From contig NZ_ATHL01000040.1 of the NCBI RefSeq assembly GCF_000445125.1, forward strand, positions 1-64,000: a stretch of DNA of 64,000 nt, given 5' to 3'. The stretch is from Novosphingobium lindaniclasticum LE124. GTDB taxonomy: Bacteria; Pseudomonadota; Alphaproteobacteria; Sphingomonadales; Sphingomonadaceae. Position numbers and translations under genes: made by a program. Positions 28,440-37,147 of the stretch are shown one piece after another. Position 1 is the first letter of the stretch, and each line of letters starts with the position of its first letter. The notes beneath the pieces are model-generated. The model did no database searches. It was not told the origin of the DNA and was given only the letters and a program-made list of their open reading frames with translations.

Positions 28440-29219
28440 CTAAATCAGACCGTTGTCACTCATACTGAAGATACCGCTGCGCGCGACGATGAAATGGTCG
28501 TCCAGAGCGAACTCGAGAGCGCTCATGACCTGCCGGAACTTGCGAGTGGACCGAACGTCTTCAACGCTTGGCGTCGGGTCGCCGGAGGGATGGTTGTGGA
28601 CCAGAACCAGTCGGCGCGCGTCGAGGTCGAAAGCGCGCCGCACGGTGCGGCGCAGCGGCAGTTCGCAGGTGGACTGCCGCGTGCCGACGTGAATGTCCTC
28701 GGCGATGAACAGGCCTTCGCCGGTCAGGAAGACCACCATGACGCACTCCTCTCGCCGACCCTGCAGGCGGCTGGCGAGGTACTGGCGAAAAGCGGAGCCG
28801 GTGAGGCTGATCGGCTCGCCGAGCAAAGTCTCGCGCAGGGCAACGGCGGCGAGATCCCGGGCGGCGACGATCACTGCGGCGATGGCCTGCCGGTTGAGCC
28901 CCGAAACGTCGATTTCCTCGGCCAGTGCTTGCGCGGAAGCGGAATAGACGGTTCTGAGCGATCCGAAACGGCGGATCAGGCGGCGTGCAACGGCCTCGCT
29001 CCGCTCTCCGACGACGGGGCGGAGGATTTGCGCCAGGAGGGATAGCTGCCCCGTGTCTTCCGCCGCCGCGCGTGAAAAACCAGGCCGAGGGCCATCGCCA
29101 GAAGCTGGACGTAGGATGGGATGATCGCCATCACCTGATAGGCCGTCGTATGGATATCGACGATCCCCAGCCGATAGAAATGGCTCGAAAAAGCTATGAT
29201 CTGAGCCCCACCTATCCAT
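28440..29219 (-). CDS. RadC-family JAB-domain protein, start uncertain
   Basis: The C-terminal ~125 residues are a RadC/JAB domain with the metal motif HNHPSGDPTPSVED. Before it lies a helix-hairpin-helix part with DTGQLSLLAQILRPVVGE, RRLIRRFGSLRTVYSASAQA and EEIDVSGLNRQAIAAV. Family-like sequence starts near 29057. The only in-frame ATG is at 29219, and no ATG, GTG or TTG lies between it and the HhH part, so the ORF as given overlaps the membrane protein gene by 244 bases in another frame. Residues 1-54 look like a shadow of that gene. The true start may be a CTG or ATC near 29050, or a frameshift may be present. Function of RadC proteins is not settled; the old repair role was withdrawn. 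Confidence 0.7.
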   Translation of the reverse strand: MDRWGSDHSFFEPFLSAGDRRYPYDGLSGDGDHPILRPASGDGPRPGFSRAAAEDTGQLSLLAQILRPVVGERSEAVARRLIRRFGSLRTVYSASAQALAEEIDVSGLNRQAIAAVIVAARDLAAVALRETLLGEPISLTGSAFRQYLASRLQGRREECVMVVFLTGEGLFIAEDIHVGTRQSTCELPLRRTVRRAFDLDARRLVLVHNHPSGDPTPSVEDVRSTRKFRQVMSALEFALDDHFIVARSGIFSMSDNGLI

Positions 29220-29485
29220 AACGGATACACCCTGTTGGCATGGAGCGCGACATAGCCGATGCCCAGCAGGCTCGACATGTCGATCGCCAGATGGACGACA
29301 TCCACTCCGTAGTAGACCAGCAGGTCCGAGCCGCGACCGAGGTGATAGATCCGGTCGACCACGACCATGCCCAGCATGATCCCCGCCAGAATGCGCTCAG
29401 GCGCATCGCCGCGTCGCCAGGCCACGAGGAAAAGGAGGAGATAGACTCCATATTGGAGGTAGGCCCGCGCGCCCCAGGTCAGCAT
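28976..29485 (-). CDS. Uncharacterised five-helix membrane protein
   Basis: 169 residues starting MLTWGARAYLQYGVYLLLF. Hydrophobic segments lie at about 10-25, 33-50, 58-82, 90-107 and 116-138, followed by a basic cytoplasmic-type tail (RRRKTRGSYPSWRKSS). I do not recognise a family. It is 61 bases downstream of the small helical protein gene and overlaps the RadC-like ORF. The basic tail after the last helix fits the positive-inside rule for a cytoplasmic C-terminus. Together with the two upstream genes it may form an operon under the membrane-tethered LuxR regulator. Confidence 0.7.
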   Translation of the reverse strand: MLTWGARAYLQYGVYLLLFLVAWRRGDAPERILAGIMLGMVVVDRIYHLGRGSDLLVYYGVDVVHLAIDMSSLLGIGYVALHANRVYPLWIGGAQIIAFSSHFYRLGIVDIHTTAYQVMAIIPSYVQLLAMALGLVFHARRRKTRGSYPSWRKSSAPSSESGARPLHAA

Positions 29486-29546
29486 GCAAGCCCCCCATGG
29501 CCATGCCGCCTGAAACGCGCGGAACCCGCGATCGGACCTGGGTCGC

Positions 29547-29885
29547 TTAGGCCGATCGCAACAGGGTTGCGTCTTCGATCAGTCGGCCGTTTTCGGGGCA
29601 GGCTTCCGGCTCGTCGGCGATCGCGTGGATGTCGCGGCCGATCCCGAGGAGTTCCTGATGGACGCGGAGCATGTCGTTCTGGCTTTCGAGCAGCGTGCGC
29701 TGCGTCTTGGCAAGGCGCATCAGCGCGGTCTGGCCGGTGAAAGTTGCCACTCCATCCGCCTGGCGCGCGAGAAGCATCGATTCCATCAGGCGCGCCGATG
29801 CGAGAAGCGCGGAATCCAGCGACAGTTCGGCCTCGGGCAGTTGGCGGGCGATGCGGGCGGTGGCAGCGGAAATCGTGATCGACAT
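29547..29885 (-). CDS. Hypothetical helical protein next to a LuxR regulator
   Basis: 112 residues from ATG 29885 (MSITISAATARIARQLPE), with GGGGGT just upstream; an ATG at 29897 would add four residues. Residues 15-90 are almost entirely amphipathic helix (SLDSALLASARLMESMLL, LMRLAKTQRTLLESQNDML), suggesting a helical bundle or coiled coil. There is no signal peptide and no membrane segment. It lies 66 bases after the tail-anchored regulator on the same strand. I do not recognise the family and give no function. Confidence 0.65.
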   Translation of the reverse strand: MSITISAATARIARQLPEAELSLDSALLASARLMESMLLARQADGVATFTGQTALMRLAKTQRTLLESQNDMLRVHQELLGIGRDIHAIADEPEACPENGRLIEDATLLRSA

Positions 29886-29951
29886 GGTGACCCCCATTCA
29901 GCGACATCGGCCCGAGCGATGCGTTTGCGTAAACCGTGGCAGGAGGCTGGA

Positions 29952-30506
29952 TCAAAGCAGACCGCTCAGCTTCGTGGCCAGATCCAGACCGAACACCGCC
30001 ACGAGGAGCAATCCTCCGGCAATGGCGATCATGGCGGCCGTGCGGCTGAGACCCGCATTCGCTCCATCGAGCACCTCCGGGACGATCCGGGGAAAGTTCT
30101 CTTCCTGCCAGGGCGCCGTCACCTTGAATGTGGCGCTGTCGGCAAGCGTGAGCCTTTCGACCAGTTCGTCTCTGCCCTGATCCTCATCGAAGAGGGTCAT
30201 GGCCGGAACCTGAGGATTCTTCTCTGGTAACGGATTACAGGCTGCCGCCTGGTCCTGCTGATACTGCCTGTAAGCCCGGGCCAGTTCGGCGCGTGGCGGC
30301 GATCCGGTGCGGCTGCGAACCCCTTCGATGCGCTGGTTCACGGCGCTTTCGGAAATGCCCAGATCCCAGGCGATTTCCTTGCTCGTGCGGTTTTCGGCCA
30401 CAAAGGCCAGGACCTCGTGCTGTTTGGATGTCAACGACGGGAATACCGCCAGGATGCGTTGAAACTGCGTCACTTCGCCGCCAGCGTCCGTTCGCTCTAG
30501 GTCCAT
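29952..30506 (-). CDS. Tail-anchored LuxR-type transcriptional regulator
   Basis: 184 residues. Residues 24-80 form a LuxR-type helix-turn-helix (LTSKQHEVLAFVAENRTSKE, IAWDLGISESAVNQRIEG). A linker of about 75 residues rich in acidic residues follows, and residues 157-179 (AAMIAIAGGLLLVAVFGLDL) form a single membrane helix five residues from the end. The DNA-binding domain therefore sits in the cytoplasm with the protein anchored by its tail. The domain order is the reverse of usual LuxR proteins, where the HTH is C-terminal. A promoter TTGATA-N18-TATAAA lies 60 bases upstream. Confidence 0.85.
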   Translation of the reverse strand: MDLERTDAGGEVTQFQRILAVFPSLTSKQHEVLAFVAENRTSKEIAWDLGISESAVNQRIEGVRSRTGSPPRAELARAYRQYQQDQAAACNPLPEKNPQVPAMTLFDEDQGRDELVERLTLADSATFKVTAPWQEENFPRIVPEVLDGANAGLSRTAAMIAIAGGLLLVAVFGLDLATKLSGLL

Positions 30507-30565
30507 AAACGCTACCGAACCACCCTCGTTCCGCCGTGCCCCAGCCCCGCCGTCCGTGCGGCGCG

Positions 30566-30595
30566 TTTATAGGTCGTCTGCAAATGCTCTATCAA
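30566..30595 (-). promoter_or_regulatory. Sigma-70-type promoter of the tail-anchored LuxR gene
   Basis: On the minus strand TTGATA and TATAAA are separated by 18 bases. The -10 lies 60 bases before the ATG at 30506. Both hexamers match the consensus at five of six positions. Confidence 0.55.
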
Positions 30596-30804
30596 GCCAT
30601 GACAGGTCACAATTTAACCGTATCGGATGCATCTCTCATCGAGATCGCCCCTGCGGCCCTTAGGAAATCGATTGCCGAGCCCGTCCGGGACCGCTCGCGC
30701 GCAGGCTCGTCTATCGGCCTATCCTTAACCAATCTTGTTCGGTCAGCGATTCGCAACCTGGCAACATCGAAAAGATCCATTTCGGAGGATATTTGGCGAG
30801 CACG

Positions 30805-30835
30805 TGAATCAAAACGCCGCGCATGGCGCGGCGTT
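30805..30835 (-). terminator. Terminator of lepA
   Basis: AACGCCGCGC and GCGCGGCGTT form a perfect 10-bp stem with a 3-base loop, followed on the minus strand by TTGATT. It lies about 75 bases after the lepA stop. Confidence 0.8.
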
Positions 30836-30910
30836 CGATAGTCGCTGACAGGTTCCGGTGATCCCAGGCGAGGGAGTAGATCCGCTAAGTGAGGTCCTCG
30901 CCCTGCGCGA

Positions 30911-32713
30911 TCATTCCTCGCCCATGCGCAGGGCGGCGATGAAGGCTTCCTGCGGGATCTGCACGTTGCCGTACTCGCGCATGCGCTTCTTGCCCTCCTT
31001 CTGCTTTTCCAGAAGCTTCTTCTTGCGGGTGATATCACCGCCGTAGCACTTGGCGGTCACATCCTTGCGCATGGCCGAGATCGTCTCGCGGGCGATGACC
31101 TTGGCACCGATCGCCGCCTGGATCGGGATCTTGAACATGTGCCGCGGGATCAGTTCCTTCAGACGCTCCACCAGCGCACGGCCGCGCGGCTCGGCCTGGC
31201 TGCGATGGACCACCATCGAGAGGGCATCGACCGGTTCGTTGTTGACGAGGATGTTCATCATCACGAGATCACCCTCCTGAAGCCCGATCTGCTCATAGTC
31301 GAAGCTGGCATAGCCGCGACTGATCGACTTCAGGCGGTCGTAGAAGTCGAACACCACTTCGTTGAGCGGCAGCTCATAGGTCACCTGAGCGCGGCCGCCG
31401 ACGTACGTGAGATCCTTCTGGATGCCGCGACGGTCCTGGCAGAGCTTGAGGATCGAGCCGAGATATTCGTCCGGCGTGTAGATCACGGCCTTGATCCACG
31501 GCTCTTCCATGAAGTCGATCTTGACCGGATCGGGCATGTCGGCCGGGTTGTGGAGTTCCTTCACCGTGCCGTCGGTCATCGTCAGGCGATAGACCACCGA
31601 AGGCGCCGTGGTGATGAGGTCGAGATCATACTCGCGGCTCAGGCGCTCCTGGATGATCTCCAGGTGCAGCAGCCCGAGGAAGCCGCAGCGGAAACCGAAG
31701 CCTAGCGCCGCGCTCGATTCCATTTCGAAACTGAACGAGGCGTCGTTCAGGCGCAGCTTGCCGATCGATTCGCGCAGCTTCTCGAAGTCGTTGGCATCGA
31801 CGGGGAAGAGCCCGCAGAACACCACCGGCTGCACTTCCTTGTAGCCCGGCAAAGCCTGCGCCGCGCCGCCCTTCACGGTAGTGATGGTGTCGCCGACTTT
31901 CGCCTGCTCCACTTCCTTGATCTGCGCGGTGATGAAGCCGATTTCGCCCGGCCCCAGTTCGGGCAGGTCGATGCGTTTGGGCGTGAAACAGCCGACGCGG
32001 TCGACCAGATGGTCGGTGCCGCCCTGCATGAACTTGACGTTGAGGCCCTTCTTGATGACCCCGTCGATCACGCGCACCAGAATGACGACGCCGAGATAGG
32101 GATCGTACCAGGAATCGACCAGCATGGCCTTCAGCGGCGCAGTGCGATCGCCTTTGGGCGCAGGGATCTTGGCGACGACGGCTTCGAGAATCTCGTCGAT
32201 GCCGATGCCCGACTTGGCCGAGGCGAGCACGGCGTCGGAAGCGTCGATGCCGATCACTTCCTCGATCTCGTTGCGCACCTTTTCCGGCTCGGCGGCGGGC
32301 AGGTCGATCTTGTTGATCACGGGCACGATCTCATGATCGTGCTCGATCGACTGATAGACGTTGGCCAGGGTCTGCGCTTCCACGCCCTGCGCCGCGTCCA
32401 CTACCAGCAGCGCGCCCTCGCAGGCGGCAAGGCTGCGGCTGACTTCGTAGGCGAAGTCGACGTGGCCGGGCGTGTCCATGAGGTTCAGCTCATAGGTGAT
32501 CCCGTCGGACGCCGTGTAGTTCAGGCGCACGGTCTGCGCCTTGATGGTGATGCCGCGTTCCTTCTCGATGTCCATGTTATCGAGCACCTGGGCGCTCATC
32601 TCGCGGTCGGAGAGGCCTCCGGTGCGCTGGATCAGGCGGTCGGCAAGCGTGGACTTGCCGTGATCGATATGGGCAATGATCGAGAAATTTCGGATCTGGG
32701 CGAGTTCGGTCAT
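30911..32713 (-). CDS. lepA: Elongation factor 4 (LepA GTPase)
   Basis: 600 residues, the family length. GTPase motifs are [31 protein letters not shown] and NKIDLP. The C-terminal domain specific to LepA is present, including [19 protein letters not shown] and the basic [20 protein letters not shown]4 acts on the ribosome in translation under stress and in 30S assembly. It is 66 bases after the GGDEF-EAL gene on the same strand, and its own terminator follows. Confidence 0.97.
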   Translation of the reverse strand: MTELAQIRNFSIIAHIDHGKSTLADRLIQRTGGLSDREMSAQVLDNMDIEKERGITIKAQTVRLNYTASDGITYELNLMDTPGHVDFAYEVSRSLAACEGALLVVDAAQGVEAQTLANVYQSIEHDHEIVPVINKIDLPAAEPEKVRNEIEEVIGIDASDAVLASAKSGIGIDEILEAVVAKIPAPKGDRTAPLKAMLVDSWYDPYLGVVILVRVIDGVIKKGLNVKFMQGGTDHLVDRVGCFTPKRIDLPELGPGEIGFITAQIKEVEQAKVGDTITTVKGGAAQALPGYKEVQPVVFCGLFPVDANDFEKLRESIGKLRLNDASFSFEMESSAALGFGFRCGFLGLLHLEIIQERLSREYDLDLITTAPSVVYRLTMTDGTVKELHNPADMPDPVKIDFMEEPWIKAVIYTPDEYLGSILKLCQDRRGIQKDLTYVGGRAQVTYELPLNEVVFDFYDRLKSISRGYASFDYEQIGLQEGDLVMMNILVNNEPVDALSMVVHRSQAEPRGRALVERLKELIPRHMFKIPIQAAIGAKVIARETISAMRKDVTAKCYGGDITRKKKLLEKQKEGKKRMREYGNVQIPQEAFIAALRMGEE

Positions 32714-32779
32714 GGGAGCGCCGTTAGCAGCGCTTGAGCCGTTTGAAAATGCGGTCCGCGCGCATTTTCGCCCGTGCCG

Positions 32780-35500
32780 TCAACCTGTCTTGCGCAGCAA
32801 TCCCGCCGCGCCCGTTTCCCCGGTTCGACCGGCGGCAACATCGGTCGGTGCGATCAGGACGTTGCCTGAGGCGTCGAGTTCGAGCGGGTCGACGAATTCG
32901 ACCCCCATGCGGCCACGTCGGCACCAGCGCGCGGTGGCGAGGACGACGGTGCCCTCGGCCAGTTGGAGTGCGAACTCGGTATCCACCGGTACGTTCCACA
33001 GCCCTTCCACCGTGGCGCCGGTGGCGGAAATGTTGCGGATGATCCCGTGATAGACATGACCGCCGTGCTCAAGGACGACCTTGCGCGTCGTCGGCTGGCG
33101 CGAGGCGCGGGCGGAACGGGGGCCGCTGGCGACGGCGACGAGCCCGCGCTCCAGCCGCGCGACGACTTCGGCAGAACTCAGCGGTTTTTCGTAGATGTAG
33201 CCTTGGATGTGACTGCATCCGAGCAGGCGAACGAGATCGAGTTCATCGAAAGTCTCCACGCCCTCGGCTGTCGTTTCCATGCCCAGCGCTTCGGCAAGGC
33301 TGACGATGGAGGAAATGATCGCGCCGTTCCGGCTGCCTTCGACGCAGGCGCCGCGCACGAAGCTCTGGTCGATCTTGATCTTGTCGAACGGGGCTTTCTT
33401 CAGGTAGCCGAGCGAGGAATAACCCGTCCCGAAATCGTCCAGTGCCAGGCGCACGCCGATGTCCTTGAGCGCGCCGAACATGGCTTCGGTGGACGCGTCC
33501 TCGCCGAGGAAGACGCTTTCGGTGATCTCCAGTTCCAACCGCTTCGCCGCAATGCCCGAATCGGCGATCGCCTGCGCGACGATCGAGGGCAGTTCGGCAT
33601 TGGCGAACTGCAGCGGCGAGACATTCACTGCCACGCGCACGTCGTTCGGCCAGGCGGCAAGGTCGCGGCAGGCCTTGCGTAGGACCCATTCGCCGATTTC
33701 CGAGACGAGCCCGGTTTCCTCCGCCACGGGCACGAACTTGGCCGGTGACAGATAGCCGTGCCGGGGGTGTTTCCAGCGCAGCAACGCTTCGAAGCCGGTG
33801 ATCGTCTGGGTTTTGGTATGGATCTGCGGCTGATAGTGCAGTTCAAGCGCGCCGCCCGCTATGGCGTCGCGCAAGTCCTGCTCCAGCTGCTGGCGCTCGC
33901 GCGCGTCGGAGTGGAGATCGTCGTCGTAGAAATGATGGCGCCCTCTCCCTCCGTCCTTGGCGGCGTAGAGCGCGAGGTCGGCATTGCGGATCAGCACTTC
34001 GCTGCTGGTACCGTCCTCGGGGCACATGGCGATGCCTACCGAGGCGCCGATGGTGACGCGGGTGCCATCGATGGAATAAGGCTGCGACAGGTTCTCGATC
34101 ACGCGGCGCGCCAGATGGCCAAGACCTTCATGCTGGTGATAGCCCGGCAGGATCACCTGGAACTCGTCTCCGCCGAGGCGCCCCACCCGCCCCATGTTCG
34201 CCACCGTCAGGCGCAGGCGCTCCGCGACCTGCTTGAGCAGGGCATCGCCGGCCGGATGGCCCAAGGTGTCGTTGACCTGCTTGAAACGGTCGAGATCGAG
34301 CAGGAACACCGCGCAGGCCCGGTTTTCGGTCCGCGGCGAGTTGATGACCTTCTCCAGCCACTCCGACATCTGGAACCGGTTGGCGAGCTTGGTCAGCGAA
34401 TCGAAACGGGCGAGCCGGGTGACGTGCTGCTGCGACTTGCGCGTCTCGGTCAGGTCGATGCCGGAGCCGCGAAAGCCCAGGAAGTTGTGAAACTGGTCCA
34501 GCACCGGTCGGCCGCTGATCGACCACCAGCGCTCATCCTGTTCGTCGGTAGCGGCACGCACGGCCACGTCCTGGAAAGAGGACCGGGTCGAGAGATGGAA
34601 CGCCAGCGTACGCTCGCTGTCGTGGTCTTCCGCGCGCAAGCGGAACAGGCTGAGAAAGGGCTTGCCGTAAAGCTCGGTCTGGCGGCTGTGCAGCAGTTCG
34701 GCGATGCGGGGCGAAACATAGGCGACCAGGCCCCGGCGATCGGTTTCCCAGAACCACCCCTGACCGGTCTCCTCGTATTCGCGCAGCAATTCCTCCGCGC
34801 GGTGCCGTTCCCGCTCCTGGATCGCCAGACGCATCGATTCCTCGCGGGCGAGCCGCGCCTGCCGCATCGCCGCCACCAGTCCGATGACGAGCCCTGCTCC
34901 CAGCAGTCCGAAAGTCCCGAGCGAGGCGGAGTGAAGCGAAGCGCCGGCCCAGACCCCCAGCGTCGCGGCGACGATCGATGTCAGTCGGCGGTCGAGCAGC
35001 ACGGTCGCCAGCAGGACCAGCAGACCATAGCCCTTGATCGTGATGCGCCAGTCCAGCGCCGGAACCTCGCGCGTCCATTGCGCGGCGGCCATTCCAAACA
35101 GCAGCATCGGTAGCGCGATCGTCACCAGCATCAGCGGATAACGCTTCCAGCTGCGGTGATGCAGACTTCCCTCGACGGTCGCCAGCCAGGGCGTGGCGAG
35201 ACACAGCAGAACGGCTGCAAAGGAAAGCAACAGGGACAGCGAACCCGGCGCACTGCGCGACGTGAAGCCCAGGGCGACCATCGTGCAGACCATGGCGGGC
35301 GCCATGAGTTCCCAGCGCCGGGCGATGAAGAAGTGCAGCGGATCGCTGCTCGGCGCGCGGCCGCGAAGGAAGGCGAAGTTGGGAACGCCTCGGTTTTCCG
35401 CACCCTCGACGCCGGGTCCAACCTCAGGACCGGACGCAGGCGGGTTCGACGCGCTTTCGCACGGCTGCCCGTTCAGCTCCTTGAGTCCCTTCTTCGCCAT
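32780..35500 (-). CDS. Membrane PAS-GGDEF-EAL-PilZ cyclic di-GMP protein
   Basis: 906 residues. Six or so membrane helices lie at about 60-205, a PAS domain at about 235-350, a GGDEF domain with intact GGDEF (about 443-447), an EAL domain with intact EALLRWKH (about 570) and DDFGTGYSS, and a PilZ-like domain from about 795. The GGDEF part has no RxxD inhibitory site before the motif. In the PilZ part NISATG fits N/DxSxxG but the basic motif reads RQPTTR, one residue longer than RxxxR. The protein can in principle make and break c-di-GMP; the net activity is unknown. The adjacent lepA may be co-transcribed. No link to the cellulose operon beyond the shared signal is visible. Confidence 0.92.
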   Translation of the reverse strand: MAKKGLKELNGQPCESASNPPASGPEVGPGVEGAENRGVPNFAFLRGRAPSSDPLHFFIARRWELMAPAMVCTMVALGFTSRSAPGSLSLLLSFAAVLLCLATPWLATVEGSLHHRSWKRYPLMLVTIALPMLLFGMAAAQWTREVPALDWRITIKGYGLLVLLATVLLDRRLTSIVAATLGVWAGASLHSASLGTFGLLGAGLVIGLVAAMRQARLAREESMRLAIQERERHRAEELLREYEETGQGWFWETDRRGLVAYVSPRIAELLHSRQTELYGKPFLSLFRLRAEDHDSERTLAFHLSTRSSFQDVAVRAATDEQDERWWSISGRPVLDQFHNFLGFRGSGIDLTETRKSQQHVTRLARFDSLTKLANRFQMSEWLEKVINSPRTENRACAVFLLDLDRFKQVNDTLGHPAGDALLKQVAERLRLTVANMGRVGRLGGDEFQVILPGYHQHEGLGHLARRVIENLSQPYSIDGTRVTIGASVGIAMCPEDGTSSEVLIRNADLALYAAKDGGRGRHHFYDDDLHSDARERQQLEQDLRDAIAGGALELHYQPQIHTKTQTITGFEALLRWKHPRHGYLSPAKFVPVAEETGLVSEIGEWVLRKACRDLAAWPNDVRVAVNVSPLQFANAELPSIVAQAIADSGIAAKRLELEITESVFLGEDASTEAMFGALKDIGVRLALDDFGTGYSSLGYLKKAPFDKIKIDQSFVRGACVEGSRNGAIISSIVSLAEALGMETTAEGVETFDELDLVRLLGCSHIQGYIYEKPLSSAEVVARLERGLVAVASGPRSARASRQPTTRKVVLEHGGHVYHGIIRNISATGATVEGLWNVPVDTEFALQLAEGTVVLATARWCRRGRMGVEFVDPLELDASGNVLIAPTDVAAGRTGETGAAGLLRKTG

Positions 35501-35718
35501 TGGATCGGCTATTGCCTCCGCGCCATTGCGAAAGTGTTAAGTTCCGGCAACCAAACCGCAATTGGTCCCTACCCCATTCGATCCTATCCGATCGAGCCAT
35601 ATATATGGCAGGCGCCGACCGCCCGGCCTGTTTTCGCTTGCCGAGTGTGCGCAACCGTGATCACTTCGTGAATGGCGGGCGCGCTGGCGCAGTTTCCGTC
35701 CGCCTGGGAGAAAAATCC

Positions 35719-37089
35719 ATGCGACACATCGCCATAGTCGGATCGGGACCGGCCGGGTACTACACCGCCGAGGCAGCGCTCAAACAATGGAAAGACGGCG
35801 TCCGGGTCGACATCTTCGATTCCTCGCCCGTGCCCTTCGGGCTGATCCGCACTGGCGTCGCCCCCGATCACCAAAGCATCAAGAGCGTCGCGCGGCGCTA
35901 CGAAACCACCGCCCTCAGCAAGAATGTCCGCTTCGTCGGCAACGTCATGGTCGGGCGCGACATCACCATCGACGAATTGCGCGGTCTCTATGACGGGGTC
36001 GTGCTCGCGACCGGCGCGCCGAACGACCGCAAGCTGGGCCTGCCGGGCGAAGACTTGCCCAACGTCTACGGCAGCGCCGCCTTCGTCGGCTGGTACAACG
36101 GACATCCTCAATTCGCCGAGCTGCATCCCGATTTCAGCCATGACACGGCAGTGATCGTCGGCAACGGCAACGTCGCGCTGGACGTCGCGCGGATCCTCGC
36201 GAAGTCCGGCGAGGAGTTCGAAGGCAGCGACATCGTAGCCCATGCCCTGGCCTCGCTGCAGACCGCGCGCATCAGGCGGATCGTCATCCTGGGACGGCGC
36301 GGGCCGCATCAGGTTACCATGACGCCGAAGGAGTTGGGCGAGCTGGCGAAACTCGCGCGCGCCTGCCCCCGCGTCGATCCCGCCGACCTGCCCCCGCTGG
36401 CAGAGGACGCCGGGCTCGATCCCGGCATGCGCAAGACGATGGGCCACTTGCGCAGCTTCGCCGCTGCGGAAACTTCCGCCAACGACAATGGCCGGGACGG
36501 CGCGGCAGAGATCGCCTGCCCCGGCCGCGACATCGCCATCGAGTTCGATTTCTTCGCGGCTCCGCGCGCAATCCTCGGCACGGACCGGGTCGAGGGCGTG
36601 GAGATCGAACGTACCAGGCTGGCAGACGGCAAAGCCGTGGGCACCGGCGAGACCTACCACATCCCGGCTGGGATCGTCATCGCCTGCATTGGCTACCAGA
36701 CCTCGCGAATACCGGACGTCCCCTATGACGAACAAGGCGGCCGCTTCGCCAATGTCGAGGGGCGTATCATGTCCGGCCTCTATTGCGTCGGCTGGGCGCG
36801 GCGCGGGCCTACGGGAACGATCGGCACCAATCGTCCGGACGGCTTCGCCATCGTCGAAAAGATCGACGCCGATCTCGGCGCCTGGGGAGAGGCAGGCAGC
36901 GGAAAGACGGGGCGATCCGGCTTCGAGGCACTCGCGGCGCAGCGCGGGATCGACTACGTCAAATTCACCGAGTGGCAGAAGATCGACGAAGCCGAAGTCG
37001 CCAACGCCCGAGCGGGCGCCCCGCGCGAGAAGATCGTCGAGGTGGACCGCATGATCGCCAAGGCCCATCCCTCGGTTCAGGAGAGCTGA
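35719..37089 (+). CDS. Ferredoxin-NADP reductase, adrenodoxin reductase-like (FprA type)
   Basis: 456 residues from ATG 35719, with GGGAG about eight bases upstream; earlier in-frame codons lie in a non-conserved stretch. The FAD motif is HIAIVGSGPAGYYTAEA, followed by the diagnostic FGLIRTGVAPDHQSIK, an NADPH-binding region around VIVGNGNVALDVARIL, and the C-terminal GWARRGPTGTIGTNR. Enzymes of this group pass electrons from NADPH to ferredoxins that serve cytochromes P450 or iron-sulfur cluster reactions. The partner ferredoxin is not in the window. It converges on dnaN, with a shared hairpin between. Confidence 0.92.
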   Translation: MRHIAIVGSGPAGYYTAEAALKQWKDGVRVDIFDSSPVPFGLIRTGVAPDHQSIKSVARRYETTALSKNVRFVGNVMVGRDITIDELRGLYDGVVLATGAPNDRKLGLPGEDLPNVYGSAAFVGWYNGHPQFAELHPDFSHDTAVIVGNGNVALDVARILAKSGEEFEGSDIVAHALASLQTARIRRIVILGRRGPHQVTMTPKELGELAKLARACPRVDPADLPPLAEDAGLDPGMRKTMGHLRSFAAAETSANDNGRDGAAEIACPGRDIAIEFDFFAAPRAILGTDRVEGVEIERTRLADGKAVGTGETYHIPAGIVIACIGYQTSRIPDVPYDEQGGRFANVEGRIMSGLYCVGWARRGPTGTIGTNRPDGFAIVEKIDADLGAWGEAGSGKTGRSGFEALAAQRGIDYVKFTEWQKIDEAEVANARAGAPREKIVEVDRMIAKAHPSVQES

Positions 37090-37100
37090 CTGCAATGAAA

Positions 37101-37125
37101 AAGGCCGGGGAAGCACCCCGGCCTT
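37101..37125. terminator. Bidirectional terminator between fpr-like gene and dnaN
   Basis: AAGGCCGGGG and CCCCGGCCTT pair perfectly around a five-base loop. Downstream on the minus strand is TTTCATT after the stem's TT, giving a five-T run; on the plus strand GTTCTG. It lies between two convergent genes and should serve mainly dnaN. Confidence 0.85.
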
Positions 37126-37147
37126 GTTCTGCAACCCGAAACTTAGG

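Larger units (their letters stand above)
30507..30910. other. Intergenic region between lepA end and regulator start
   Basis: 404 bases holding the promoter of the tail-anchored regulator (30566-30595) and the lepA terminator (30805-30835), both on the minus strand. The remaining ~200 bases are less GC-rich than the neighbouring genes and contain TTTAACC and CTTAACC motifs, but no complete CtrA box (TTAA-N7-TTAAC). No ORF is supported. Confidence 0.5.

Noticed and set aside
30536..30841. Plus-strand ORF of 101 residues between the regulator and lepA
   Set aside because: It runs through the regulator promoter and the lepA terminator, has no ribosome binding site and no recognisable sequence.
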